From: an uncultured Opitutaceae bacterium
Lineage (GTDB): Bacteria; Verrucomicrobiota; Verrucomicrobiia; Opitutales; Opitutaceae
Assembly (NCBI GenBank): GCA_903919205.1
Contig: CAIXHE010000006.1
Location: 1 to 63,945 of the forward strand
Length of the DNA stretch: 63,945 nucleotides
Reading direction: 5' to 3'
The notes under the pieces were generated by a model. It made no database searches. It was not told the DNA's origin and was given only the letters and a program-made list of their open reading frames with translations. Positions 8,539 through 16,271 of this stretch are shown here, piece after piece (the first letter of the stretch is position 1; each line of letters opens with the position of its first letter). The translations under genes were made by a program, and so were the position numbers.

Positions 8539-9429
8539 CTAGACCTTTTCCGCCGAGACGCGGCCCAGGAGGCCGGCGGGCCTGAAGAGAAGGATGGCGA
8601 TCAGGATCGCGAAGGCGATGGCGTCCTTGTAGGTGGACCAGCGCGAGCCGTCGACGAAGGTCTCCACGAGGCCGAGCAGGAGCGCGCCGAGCGCGGCGCC
8701 CTGGATGTTGCCGATGCCGCCCAGGACCGCGGCAACGAAGGCCTTAAGGCCGGGAACGACGCCCATCAGGGGGTCGATGGACGGGTAGTTGAGGGCGTAG
8801 AGGACGCCGCCCGCGCCCGCGAGGGCCGAGCCGAGCGCGAAGGTGAACGAGATCACGATGTCGATGTTGATGCCGACCAGGAGGGCGGCCTTCGGGTTCA
8901 GGGCCACCGCACGCATCGCCGTGCCGATCTTCGTGCGGTGGACGATGAACTCGAGCGCGAACATGAGCACCGTGCTGACGGCGATCACGATCACCTGGTT
9001 CATGGAGATGATCAGCCCGCGGATCTCGATCACCCTGGACGGGAAGATGTCGGGGAACGCGCGCGGGGTCGCCCCGAAGATGAGCTGGCCGGCGTACTCG
9101 AGGAAGAGCGAGACGCCGATCGCCGTGATCAGCACGTTGAGCGTGGGGCCTCCGCGCAGCGGGCGGTAGACCAGGCGCTCGATCACGACGCCGAGGACGG
9201 CGCACCCGAGCATCGCTGCGCCCATGGACGCCATGCCGCCGAGGACGGTGCCGCGGGGCAGGTGCTCGCCGGCGTAGTACCCGATGAAGGCCCCCACCAT
9301 GAACACATCCGAGTGCGCGAAGTTGATGAACCTGAGCACGCCGTACACCATCGTGTACCCGAGCGCGATGAGCGCGTAGATGGCGCCGAGGGATAGCCCG
9401 TTGATCAGCTGCTGCAGGAACTCGGACAT
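8539..9429 (-). CDS. livH: Branched-chain amino acid ABC transporter permease LivH
   Basis: A 296-residue permease with the LivH hallmark N-terminus LINGLSLGAIYALIALGYTMVYGVLRFINFAHSD, an ERLVYRPLR stretch after the third helix, KIGTAMRAVALNP in the cytoplasmic coupling loop, and AVLGGIGNIQGA before the C-terminal helices. The start ATG shares one base with the stop of the upstream substrate-binding protein gene (TGATG junction on the minus strand), which suggests translational coupling. It works with LivM in the inner membrane. Confidence 0.96.
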   Translation of the reverse strand: MSEFLQQLINGLSLGAIYALIALGYTMVYGVLRFINFAHSDVFMVGAFIGYYAGEHLPRGTVLGGMASMGAAMLGCAVLGVVIERLVYRPLRGGPTLNVLITAIGVSLFLEYAGQLIFGATPRAFPDIFPSRVIEIRGLIISMNQVIVIAVSTVLMFALEFIVHRTKIGTAMRAVALNPKAALLVGINIDIVISFTFALGSALAGAGGVLYALNYPSIDPLMGVVPGLKAFVAAVLGGIGNIQGAALGALLLGLVETFVDGSRWSTYKDAIAFAILIAILLFRPAGLLGRVSAEKV

Positions 9430-10559
9430 CAGGGGGCCACGGTCTCCAGGAAGCTGAGCTTCCCGTCCCGGATCGCGATGATGGTTGCGGGCTTCGAGGC
9501 GTCCCTGTTGGAGTCGATGGTCGTGTCGCCGGAGGCCCCGCTGAAGTTCCGTGTCGCGGCGAGCGCCTCACGCACCTTGGGCCCCTCGGTCGAGCCCGCC
9601 TTGGTCATCGCCGCGGCGAGGACCCCCACCGAGTCGTAGCCGAGCGCCGCGAAGGCGTCCGGGGTCTGGTTCTCCCAGCGCGCCTTGAACCGCGCGACGA
9701 CGGCGCGCACGCCGGGGCTGTTGTTCTCGGGCGAGAAGTGGGTGGAGTAGTAGCAGCCGTTGAGCGCGTCGCCGCCGATCTGGAGCAGCTCGTCGGCCAC
9801 CCAGCCGTCGCCCCCGAGGAACGGGACCGTGATGCCGAGCTCGCGGGCCTGTCGCACGATCAGCGCCGCCTCGGTGTAGTAGCCGGGCACGAACACCGCG
9901 TCGCAGCCGGCGGCGCGGATCGCGGTCAGCTGGGCCCGGAAGTCCTTGTCACCCTCGGAGTACTTCTGCTCGACGGGAATCACCCCGCCCCCGGAGACGA
10001 ACCGCTCACGGAAGAACTTGGCCAGCCCGACGCTGTACGCGTTGGACACGCTCGAGATCACGGCGACGCGCTTCGCCTTCAGCTCGTTGGCCGCGAAGGC
10101 CGCCATCACGGTCCCCTGGAACGGGTCGATGAAGCACACGCGGAAGATGTAGCTGCCCACCTGGGTCACCTTGGGGTTGGTCGCTGCCGGTGCGATCATC
10201 GGAACGTGCGCCGCCTGGGCGATCGGGGCCGCCTCGAGCGAGCGTCCCGAGGAGACCTCGCCGATAAGGGCGACCACCTTGTCGCGCGAGATCAGCTTCT
10301 TGGCGGCCGTGGCCGACTGGCCGGGGATCGTCTGGTTGTCCTCGGTCACGAGCTCGAGCGGCCGGCCGAGCACGCCGCCCGCGGCGTTGATCTCCTCGAT
10401 CGCGAGCACGATGCCCTTGTGCGAGGACTGGCCGAAGCTCGCCTCCTTGCCGGTCAGGGAGGCGTACTCGCCCACCTTGATGGTCTCGGCCGCGCGCAGG
10501 CTGCCGAGGGCGAGCGCGGAAGCGAGGGCGAGGGTGAGTATCCGTAGGGGTCTGGGCAT
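9429..10559 (-). CDS. livK: Branched-chain amino acid type substrate-binding protein (second of a tandem pair)
   Basis: A 376-residue periplasmic binding protein, type I fold, that delivers ligand to LivHM. Residues 1-23 are a signal peptide ending in SLRA-AETIKVG. Family signs are IKVGEYASLTGKEASFG, GIVLAIEEINAAGGVLGRPLEL (15-20 residues after the first motif), a GEVSSGRSL turn and FRVCFIDPFQGTVMA. No lipobox Cys is present, so it should be soluble in the periplasm. It lies 14 bases after a close paralogue and overlaps livH by one base. The ligand could be leucine/isoleucine/valine or another amide or amino acid; the family does not decide that. Confidence 0.93.
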   Translation of the reverse strand: MPRPLRILTLALASALALGSLRAAETIKVGEYASLTGKEASFGQSSHKGIVLAIEEINAAGGVLGRPLELVTEDNQTIPGQSATAAKKLISRDKVVALIGEVSSGRSLEAAPIAQAAHVPMIAPAATNPKVTQVGSYIFRVCFIDPFQGTVMAAFAANELKAKRVAVISSVSNAYSVGLAKFFRERFVSGGGVIPVEQKYSEGDKDFRAQLTAIRAAGCDAVFVPGYYTEAALIVRQARELGITVPFLGGDGWVADELLQIGGDALNGCYYSTHFSPENNSPGVRAVVARFKARWENQTPDAFAALGYDSVGVLAAAMTKAGSTEGPKVREALAATRNFSGASGDTTIDSNRDASKPATIIAIRDGKLSFLETVAP

Positions 10560-10573
10560 GGGGGGCGGGGTCT

Positions 10574-11695
10574 TCAGGGGGCGACGCTCTCGACGAACTG
10601 GAAATGGCCGTTGTGAACCTGGATGATGACCGCGTTCTTCGATGCGTTTCGGTTCGCGTCGATCGTGATGCGCCCGGTGACCGCGTCAAAGTTCTTTGTG
10701 GAGGCGATCGCGTCGCGCAGCGCTGCGTGCTCGGTCGTGCCGGCGCGCCGGATCGAGTCGGCGAGGACGAGCACCGAGTCGTAGCCGAGCGAGGCGTTCG
10801 AGTCGGGCTTGTCCCCGCCGTAGCGCTTCTGGTACTCGGCGACGAACGCCTGCACGCGGGGCGAGGGGTCCTCGGGCGAGTAGTGGGAGCAGAGGTAGGC
10901 CCCCTCCATGGCGTCCCCGCCGAGAGTAATGAGGTCCTCGGCCTCCCAGCTGTCGCCGCCGAAGACCGGCACCTTGATGCCGAGCTCGCGGGCCTGCTTC
11001 ACGATCAGCGCCCCCTCGTTGTAGTAGCCCGGGCTGAAGATCGCATCCACGCCGGCCGCCCGGATCGCCGTCAGCTGGGCCTTGAAGTCCTTGTCGCCCT
11101 CCGCGTACTTGGGCTCGGCAGCGACCTCCCCGCCGCCCTCCACGAAGGCCAGCTTGAAGTACTTGGCGAGGCCGACGCTGTAGGCCGAGGTCGAGCTGGA
11201 GAATATGGCCACCCGGTGCGCCTTCAGGTGCGTCAGCGCGAACTTGGCGAGGACCGGGCCCTGGAAGGGGTCGATGTAGCACACCCGGAAGATGTAGTTG
11301 CCGGTCTCGGTCACCTTGGGCGAGGTCGAGCCCGGGGAGATCATCGGAATCTTCGAGTTCTGGCAGATCGGGGCCGCCTCCAGCGAGCGGCTCGAGGCCA
11401 CCTCGCCCAGGACCGCCACCACGTGCTCGCGGGCGATCAGCTTGCGCACCGCGGTGCTGGCCTCGCCCGGCTTTGACTGCGTGTCCTCGGAGATGAGCTC
11501 GAGCTTGCGTCCGAGGACCCCGCCGGCGGCGTTCACGTCGTCGATCGCGAGCTGGGTGCCCTGGTGGGACGAGGTGCCCAGGCTCGCCTCCTTGCCCGTC
11601 AGGCAGGCGATCTCGCCCACCCGGATGGTCTCCTGGGCCCGGGCGGCCAGGGCGGTTGCGGCGAGGAGGGGGAGGAGTCGCAGGAGGCGGGTCAT
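10574..11695 (-). CDS. Branched-chain amino acid type substrate-binding protein (first of a tandem pair)
   Basis: A 373-residue paralogue of the next gene in the operon and its first cistron. It has a signal peptide (MTRLLRLLPLLAATALAARA), then ETIRVGEIACLTGKEASLG, LAIDDVNAAGGVLGRKLEL, GEVASSRSLEAAPICQ and FRVCYIDPFQGPVLA. These match the downstream paralogue almost motif for motif, with differences concentrated in the C-terminal lobe. Two binding proteins feeding one LivHMGF complex usually widen the ligand range. The start at 11695 is chosen from the signal peptide; the open frame extends far upstream but only as an antisense shadow of the plus-strand genes there. No Shine-Dalgarno is present; a CCACCCTCC tract precedes the ATG. 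Confidence 0.92.
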   Translation of the reverse strand: MTRLLRLLPLLAATALAARAQETIRVGEIACLTGKEASLGTSSHQGTQLAIDDVNAAGGVLGRKLELISEDTQSKPGEASTAVRKLIAREHVVAVLGEVASSRSLEAAPICQNSKIPMISPGSTSPKVTETGNYIFRVCYIDPFQGPVLAKFALTHLKAHRVAIFSSSTSAYSVGLAKYFKLAFVEGGGEVAAEPKYAEGDKDFKAQLTAIRAAGVDAIFSPGYYNEGALIVKQARELGIKVPVFGGDSWEAEDLITLGGDAMEGAYLCSHYSPEDPSPRVQAFVAEYQKRYGGDKPDSNASLGYDSVLVLADSIRRAGTTEHAALRDAIASTKNFDAVTGRITIDANRNASKNAVIIQVHNGHFQFVESVAP

Positions 11696-11711
11696 GGAGG
11701 GTGGCGTTGGA

Positions 11712-11740
11712 GTGAAAAGGGAACCCCGCGGCCGTGACAA
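11712..11740 (-). promoter_or_regulatory. Possible promoter of the liv operon
   Basis: Minus-strand TTGTCA (11740-11735, 5 of 6 matches to TTGACA) is followed after 17 bases by TTTCAC (11717-11712, 3 of 6). Transcription would begin about 10 bases before the ATG at 11695, giving an almost leaderless mRNA. The -35 element overlaps one copy of the CGTGACAA direct repeat. Good -35, weak -10. Confidence 0.35.
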
Positions 11741-11769
11741 CCGAATTGCCAGAGCAGATTTCGTGACAA
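11733..11769. repeat. Two CGTGACAA direct repeats, possible operator
   Basis: An identical 8-mer, CGTGACAA, occurs at 11733-11740 and 11762-11769, 29 bases apart start to start, in the 132-base region between the divergent liv operon and the LPS permease gene. Spacing near three helical turns and position between two divergent starts would suit a regulator binding site. No matching known operator is recognised. Confidence 0.35.
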
Positions 11770-11806
11770 GCGGGGCCCGAGGGGTAACTATTTGATTGTG
11801 GAGGTC

Positions 11807-11812
11807 TAAAAT
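11807..11812 (+). promoter_or_regulatory. Possible -10 element for the LptF/LptG-type gene
   Basis: TAAAAT (5 of 6 to the -10 consensus) ends 15 bases before the TTG start at 11828. No convincing -35 hexamer lies 16-18 bases upstream. If used, the transcript would have only a very short leader, which agrees with the lack of a Shine-Dalgarno sequence before this gene. Confidence 0.3.
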
Positions 11813-11827
11813 GATCTCCTCGCCCCG

Positions 11828-12940
11828 TTGAACACCTTTGACCGGCACCTTCTTCGCGAGTGGTTCACCATCTTTTTGCTCGTGGTCGTCCTCGCGTGCG
11901 GGCTGCTGCTCGTGCAGGTCATGTTCGACGACTTCCGGGACCTGCGAGAGGCCGGAGCCCGGGTCTCCGACCTGGGCCTGTACGTGCTCTACGACATCCC
12001 TCAGTTCCTGTCCGTCACGCTGCTGCTCGTCCTTCTGGTCTCGACCCTCTTCGTGCTTGGCAAGCTGCACAAGGCCAACGAACTGACGGCGATGAGGGCG
12101 GCCGGCGTCGGCTTCGGCCGCATGATGGCCCCGATCTGGATCGTGGGGCTGCTCTTCTGCGCGCTCTCGGGCTGGCTCAACTCGACCGTGGTGCCGTGGT
12201 CGGTCGAGACGACGCGCCTCATGAAGGAGGGCCTGCAGTACCGCAAGCAGGCCCAGTCGATCCCTCCCGACCGAGTCGGCTCGGTCGACAGCGTCGGCTT
12301 TGACAGCCCCGAGGGCCGCCGGATGTGGTTCTTCAACCGCTACAGCAAGTTCACCGGCCGCGCGTACGGGGCCTCGGTGACCGAGATGGACGTGCGCAGG
12401 CGGGCGACCAACCGCGTGGAGGCGACCGAGGCCTGGTACGACGGGCGGCGCAGGGGCTGGGTCTTCAGCCGCGGCCGCGAGATGGGCTTCAACCCCGAGA
12501 CCGGCGAGAACCTGAGCTCGGTGCCCTTCACGGAGCGCTTCTACGCCCGATTCCAGGAGGATCCCCGCCTCATGATGCTGATCGACCGCCGCCCGATCGA
12601 CCTCTCGCCGACCGAGCTGCGGGAGCTGATGGACTACTTCTCCCAGGAGAACAACCCGAAGGGCGTTCCCTACGCGGTGCGCTTCTACGGGCTGCTCGCC
12701 GACATCCTGGGGCCGCTGATCGTGATCGCCATCTCGATCCCCTTCGCGGTGTCCGGCGTGCGCGTGAACCCCGCCGTCGGGGTGTCCAAGGCGATCGGTC
12801 TCTTCTTCCTCTACTTCGTCCTCGAGAACCTCGCGGCCACGCTCGCGATGAAGCAGGTCCTCGACCCGGAGCTCGCCGCCTGGCTTCCCAACATGGGCAT
12901 GGCCGGCCTCGCCGTCATCCTGTTCGCCCGGCTGCGCTAG
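11828..12940 (+). CDS. LptF/LptG family LPS export permease
   Basis: A 370-residue inner-membrane permease of the YjgP/YjgQ family. In known systems two such proteins with LptB pull lipopolysaccharide from the inner membrane into the Lpt bridge. The N-terminus reads NTFDRHLLREWFTIFLLV, typical of the family. Three membrane helices fall at about 15-35, 53-77 and 98-120, a periplasmic beta-jellyroll-like domain at about 125-275, and three helices at the C-terminus (about 285-365). HKANELTAMRAAGV is the cytoplasmic coupling motif. The only workable start is TTG at 11828: an in-frame stop lies at 11807 and the ATG at 11811 is out of frame. No Shine-Dalgarno is seen. The partner permease and LptB are not in the window. 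Confidence 0.9.
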   Translation: MNTFDRHLLREWFTIFLLVVVLACGLLLVQVMFDDFRDLREAGARVSDLGLYVLYDIPQFLSVTLLLVLLVSTLFVLGKLHKANELTAMRAAGVGFGRMMAPIWIVGLLFCALSGWLNSTVVPWSVETTRLMKEGLQYRKQAQSIPPDRVGSVDSVGFDSPEGRRMWFFNRYSKFTGRAYGASVTEMDVRRRATNRVEATEAWYDGRRRGWVFSRGREMGFNPETGENLSSVPFTERFYARFQEDPRLMMLIDRRPIDLSPTELRELMDYFSQENNPKGVPYAVRFYGLLADILGPLIVIAISIPFAVSGVRVNPAVGVSKAIGLFFLYFVLENLAATLAMKQVLDPELAAWLPNMGMAGLAVILFARLR

Positions 12941-12945
12941 GGCGC

Positions 12946-13710
12946 CTACGTGCGCAGGTAGGACGCGCCGTTCACGTCGATCACGCCCCCGGTCATCGCG
13001 GCGGGGGCGTCGAGCGAGCAGAACACCGCCACCCGGGCCACCTCGTCGGCCTGGTTCACGCGACCCAGGGGATGCTGGCCGCGGATCTCGTCGCCGCGCG
13101 GCCCCGCGAGCAGGCCGGCTGCCATCTCGGTCTCGACCCAGCCCGGCGCCAGGCAGAACACGAGGACGCCGCTCGGGGCCAGGGCCTTGGCCATCGACTG
13201 GCTGAGCGCGTTCAGGCCCGCCTTGCTGGCCCCGTAGGCGGGCGCCTCGGGCTCGCCGCGGAACGCCCCCCGCGACGAGACGTTCACGATCCGGCCCCCG
13301 CCGCCCCGCGCCATGTCGCGCGCCGCGGCGTGCGAGAGGCTGGCGGGTCCGAGCAGGTTGACCGAGAGGATCCGCTCCCAGGCCCGCCGCCATGCGTCGG
13401 GCTCGGTCGAGAGCGGCGGATGCTCGCCGTGGGCCGCCGCGTTGTTCACGAGGATGTCGATCGGGCCCATGCGCGCGACCGCGGCGGCCCAGAGCCCCGC
13501 CGCGGCGGCCGCATCGCCAAGGTCCGCTGCGAACGCCGCGTGCCCCTCGCCGGGAAGCTCGGCCAGCACGGACTCGGCCGCGGCGCGTTGGTCGCGGTAG
13601 TGGAGGGCGACCCTCACGCCGCGGGCCGCGAGCTGCAGGGCGATCTGGCGGCCGATTCCCCTGGAGCTGCCGGTGACGAGGGCGGCCTTGTGCGTGCGGG
13701 TGTGGGTCAT
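12946..13710 (-). CDS. Short-chain dehydrogenase/reductase (FabG-like)
   Basis: A 254-residue classical SDR. The dinucleotide-binding motif TGSSRGIG is at residues 13-20, the NNAA motif at 89-92, the catalytic Ser at 145/146 (VNVSSRGAF) and the Tyr159-x-x-x-Lys163 pair in YGASKAG. The late motif PGWVETEM and the final GGVIDVNGASYLR are as in 3-oxoacyl-ACP reductases and related sugar or alcohol dehydrogenases. The Rossmann loop HYRDQRAAAE suggests NADP(H). The substrate is not determined. It is convergent with the LPS permease gene (5-base gap) and stands alone on its side; the 2OG oxygenase lies 13 bases upstream on the same strand. Confidence 0.93.
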   Translation of the reverse strand: MTHTRTHKAALVTGSSRGIGRQIALQLAARGVRVALHYRDQRAAAESVLAELPGEGHAAFAADLGDAAAAAGLWAAAVARMGPIDILVNNAAAHGEHPPLSTEPDAWRRAWERILSVNLLGPASLSHAAARDMARGGGGRIVNVSSRGAFRGEPEAPAYGASKAGLNALSQSMAKALAPSGVLVFCLAPGWVETEMAAGLLAGPRGDEIRGQHPLGRVNQADEVARVAVFCSLDAPAAMTGGVIDVNGASYLRT

Positions 13711-13723
13711 CGTCCGGGCGGGC

Positions 13724-14338
13724 CTAGCTCCAGTTGTAGTTGAAGCTGATGCTGATCCTCTCGGCGTCCACGCGGTTCTGGGCGACCTCGTGGCGCAGCC
13801 AGCTCTCGAAGAGCACCAGGTTGCCGGCCCGCGCGGGGTAGGTCACGTGGGGCCGGTTCAAGGGACGCGCTCCGGGCAGCTTCGGGGGCGCCGCCATGAA
13901 GCGGTCGAGCCGGGGGTCCTCAAACTTGAGCCCCGGGCAGCCGGAAGGCGTGGCGACGTAGTAGGTGCCGCTCACGAAGGCGAGCGGGTGGAGGTGGAGC
14001 GAGTGCGCTGCCGACGGGGGCATGATGTTCACCCAGCAGTCGGTCATGCGGATCTCGCGGCCCCTGAGGTCCATGTCCAGGCTGCGCGCGAATAGGCGGA
14101 CGTGGCGGCGGATGCGCTCCTCCAGGCGCGTGAACGTGCTCGAGAAGCGGTGGAGCTCGTTGAGCGAAGCGTAGCTCGTGTAGCCGCCCGGGTAGTTGCG
14201 CCGCGACCAGGCCCGGCCGGCCTTGTCGAAGTCCCGAAGCGAGCGGCACTCCTCGGCGAGCCCCGCGTTGAAGCGCTCGAGGCCCGCGCGCGCGAGCGGG
14301 GCCGAGTAGATCTGGGTCGCAAACCAGGCGCGCGTCAT
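13724..14338 (-). CDS. Putative 2OG-Fe(II) oxygenase (TIGR02466-like)
   Basis: A 204-residue protein with a double-stranded beta-helix oxygenase pattern. CWVNIMPPSAAHSLHLHP at about 101-118 supplies the first iron-ligand histidine(s), SGTYYVATP follows, LVLFESWLRHEV at about 174-185 contains the distal His183, and AERISISFNYNW has the Arg194 expected to bind 2-oxoglutarate. This order is that of the TIGR02466/PF13759 family. The acidic ligand of the usual HxD motif is not evident, as in many members of that family. The substrate is unknown. The start ATG has a C/G-rich upstream and no Shine-Dalgarno. It may be co-transcribed with the SDR 13 bases downstream. Confidence 0.8.
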   Translation of the reverse strand: MTRAWFATQIYSAPLARAGLERFNAGLAEECRSLRDFDKAGRAWSRRNYPGGYTSYASLNELHRFSSTFTRLEERIRRHVRLFARSLDMDLRGREIRMTDCWVNIMPPSAAHSLHLHPLAFVSGTYYVATPSGCPGLKFEDPRLDRFMAAPPKLPGARPLNRPHVTYPARAGNLVLFESWLRHEVAQNRVDAERISISFNYNWS

Positions 14339-14453
14339 GGTCGGGGGCCCCCCGCGGGTCGACCCGGGCGCGGGCTGGGGCTGGGAGGGGGCACGCGGTG
14401 CATCATGGCGATCGTGGCGACGCCCCGTCGCTGGGCAAATCCCAAACGCGGCG

Positions 14454-16271
14454 TCAGCGCCCGCGCGCCGCCCTTGCGGCGCGCGCGAGGCCCTGCTTGC
14501 CCTGCGCCTGCGCGAGCGCCTCGATCCGCCGGAGGAACTCGGCCCGCTGCGGCCCGGGCAGGCGGGGCGCGTAGGCCTCCGCGTAGAGGAAGCTCCTGAG
14601 CGCGTCCTCGGGCCGACCGAGGTCCACGAGCACGAGCGCCCGGTCGAACGCCGCCTGGTAGAAGCGCTCGTCCATGGCCAGAGCGTCCTCGAAGTGGTCG
14701 TTCGCCTCTCGAAGCTGCCCCTGCCTGGCGAAGTCGAGCGCCAGCTTGTCCTGCAGGATGGCGAGGAAGGGGGCCGAGCCGTAGTAGGGCTCCACCCGCC
14801 GCTTGTCGGCGATGATCGCGGCGGCCTTCTGGTAGCCCGGGCTCGCGGGGTTCGAGCGCAGGTGCTCGCGCACGGCCTCCTCGGAGGGGCCCTCGTTGCC
14901 GCGCAGGAATTCCAGGATCAGCTGCCGGCTCGTGAAATCGTCGAGGAGCGGCTGCTTCGAGAGGCCCGTGAGCACGTACGCGTGCTGGGTGCGGTCGTCG
15001 GACCAGATGCGCAGCTGGCGGTGGGTGAGCGCGCCGAGGAGAGCGAGGCCCGCGAGCGAGGCGACGAGGGCCGCCGCGCGCGCCCCGCGAGAGGCGAGGG
15101 CCGAGAGGGCCGCGGCCAGGGCGGCCGCCTCCATGGCCGAGAGGAAGTAGCCGTAGCGGTCGCTCGGGAAGTGCGGCTTCTCGGTGAGTCCGAAGAAGGG
15201 GGCCGCCATCACGAGGTAGCCGAACCAGAGGGCCGCGAGCCCGGGCCGGGAGCGCAGCAGGGCGAGGGCCGCGGCGGTGAGGGCGGCCACGAGGACGGCG
15301 CTCAGGATGAAGGCCGGGTCGGCCGGGTGGAACCCGACCAGCGTGTCGTAGAGCGGGGAGAGGTGCGCGGGCCACCAGGGCCTCCATAGGTAGTACGCGG
15401 CGATGTAGGCGGACTGCGCGAGGCGGGAGGAGAGGGGCATCTCGGAGAGGCCCGGGACGCCCCCGAACACCTCGCGGCTGGATGAGCGCGCCACGAGCGT
15501 CACGGCGAGCGCGGCGGCCAGCAGGCCGAGGAACGCGGCCTTCTCGGCCCGCATCCGGCGGACCGGGGCGCCGGGGTGCCCGCGCGCGTAGAGCCAGTCG
15601 AGCGCGACGAAGAGAAGCGGCAGCGGAAGGGCCACCGGGTAGGTGAGCAGCGAGGCCGCGTAGGCCACGAGGGAGGCGAGGAGCCACGCGGTGCGCCCGG
15701 GCCCCTGCCGCCCGTAGGTCAGGAGGTAGGCGAGCGCCGAGGCCATGAGCAGGCCCATCGACTGGCCGTAGAGGTTGCCGGAGACCCACGCCGTCGTCTC
15801 GACCCGCAGCGGGTGGAGCGCCCACCACGCTGCGGCCAGGGCCGCCGCGCACACGGGCCACGCCCCGAGGGGCGCCGCCCCGGGGCCGAAGAGCCGCAGC
15901 ACCCGGAGCACAAGCAGGTAGACGAGCGCCGTGTTGGCGGCGTAGAGGGCGAGGCCGGCGGCGTGGTAGGGGCCGGGGTGCAGGCCGGCGACCTCGTACA
16001 CGGCCGAGAAGCCGAGCCATCCGAGCGGCATGTAGCGGCGCACGTAGCTCCAGTCGGTGAACATCCAGTGCAGCCGGGCCCATCCGAGCCCACCCATGTG
16101 CGGGTTGAGCACCACGTTCACGTCGTCATCGCGCAGGTAGAGGAAGCCGAAGCCTAGGACGCCCCGGCACAGGGCGAACGCAACGAGGAGAAGCGCTGCG
16201 CCCAGCAGCCACGAGAGCCGTCGGGCGTCGCCGGAGGCGAAGAGCGGGGTAGGTTCGCTTGGACTCTGCAC
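14454..16271 (-). CDS. Multi-span GT-C-like membrane protein with C-terminal TPR region
   Basis: A 605-residue protein with about ten hydrophobic helices, then a soluble tail. The first periplasmic loop has RDDDVNVVLNPHMGGLGW followed by LHWMFTDWSY, MPLGWLGFS and GLHPGPYHAAGLALYAAN. After that comes HPLRVETTAWVSGNLYGQS. This is the pattern of TMTC-like and other PVC-type TPR membrane proteins related to GT-C O-mannosyltransferases, where the acidic loop residues are catalytic. The tail (about 490-600) has TPR-like helices such as QGQLREANDHFEDALAMDERFYQAAFDRA, given here in part. Start: GTG at 16271 with AAGGA five bases upstream; the G of this start is the last base of the preceding MFS stop (TAGTG). 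Glycosyl transfer is inferred, not shown. Confidence 0.75.
   Translation of the reverse strand: MQSPSEPTPLFASGDARRLSWLLGAALLLVAFALCRGVLGFGFLYLRDDDVNVVLNPHMGGLGWARLHWMFTDWSYVRRYMPLGWLGFSAVYEVAGLHPGPYHAAGLALYAANTALVYLLVLRVLRLFGPGAAPLGAWPVCAAALAAAWWALHPLRVETTAWVSGNLYGQSMGLLMASALAYLLTYGRQGPGRTAWLLASLVAYAASLLTYPVALPLPLLFVALDWLYARGHPGAPVRRMRAEKAAFLGLLAAALAVTLVARSSSREVFGGVPGLSEMPLSSRLAQSAYIAAYYLWRPWWPAHLSPLYDTLVGFHPADPAFILSAVLVAALTAAALALLRSRPGLAALWFGYLVMAAPFFGLTEKPHFPSDRYGYFLSAMEAAALAAALSALASRGARAAALVASLAGLALLGALTHRQLRIWSDDRTQHAYVLTGLSKQPLLDDFTSRQLILEFLRGNEGPSEEAVREHLRSNPASPGYQKAAAIIADKRRVEPYYGSAPFLAILQDKLALDFARQGQLREANDHFEDALAMDERFYQAAFDRALVLVDLGRPEDALRSFLYAEAYAPRLPGPQRAEFLRRIEALAQAQGKQGLARAARAARGR

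Noticed and set aside
11696-13393. Apparent 560-residue N-terminal extension of the first liv binding protein
   Set aside because: It lies antisense to the LPS permease and SDR region, has shadow-type composition, and the signal peptide at 11695 marks the true start.
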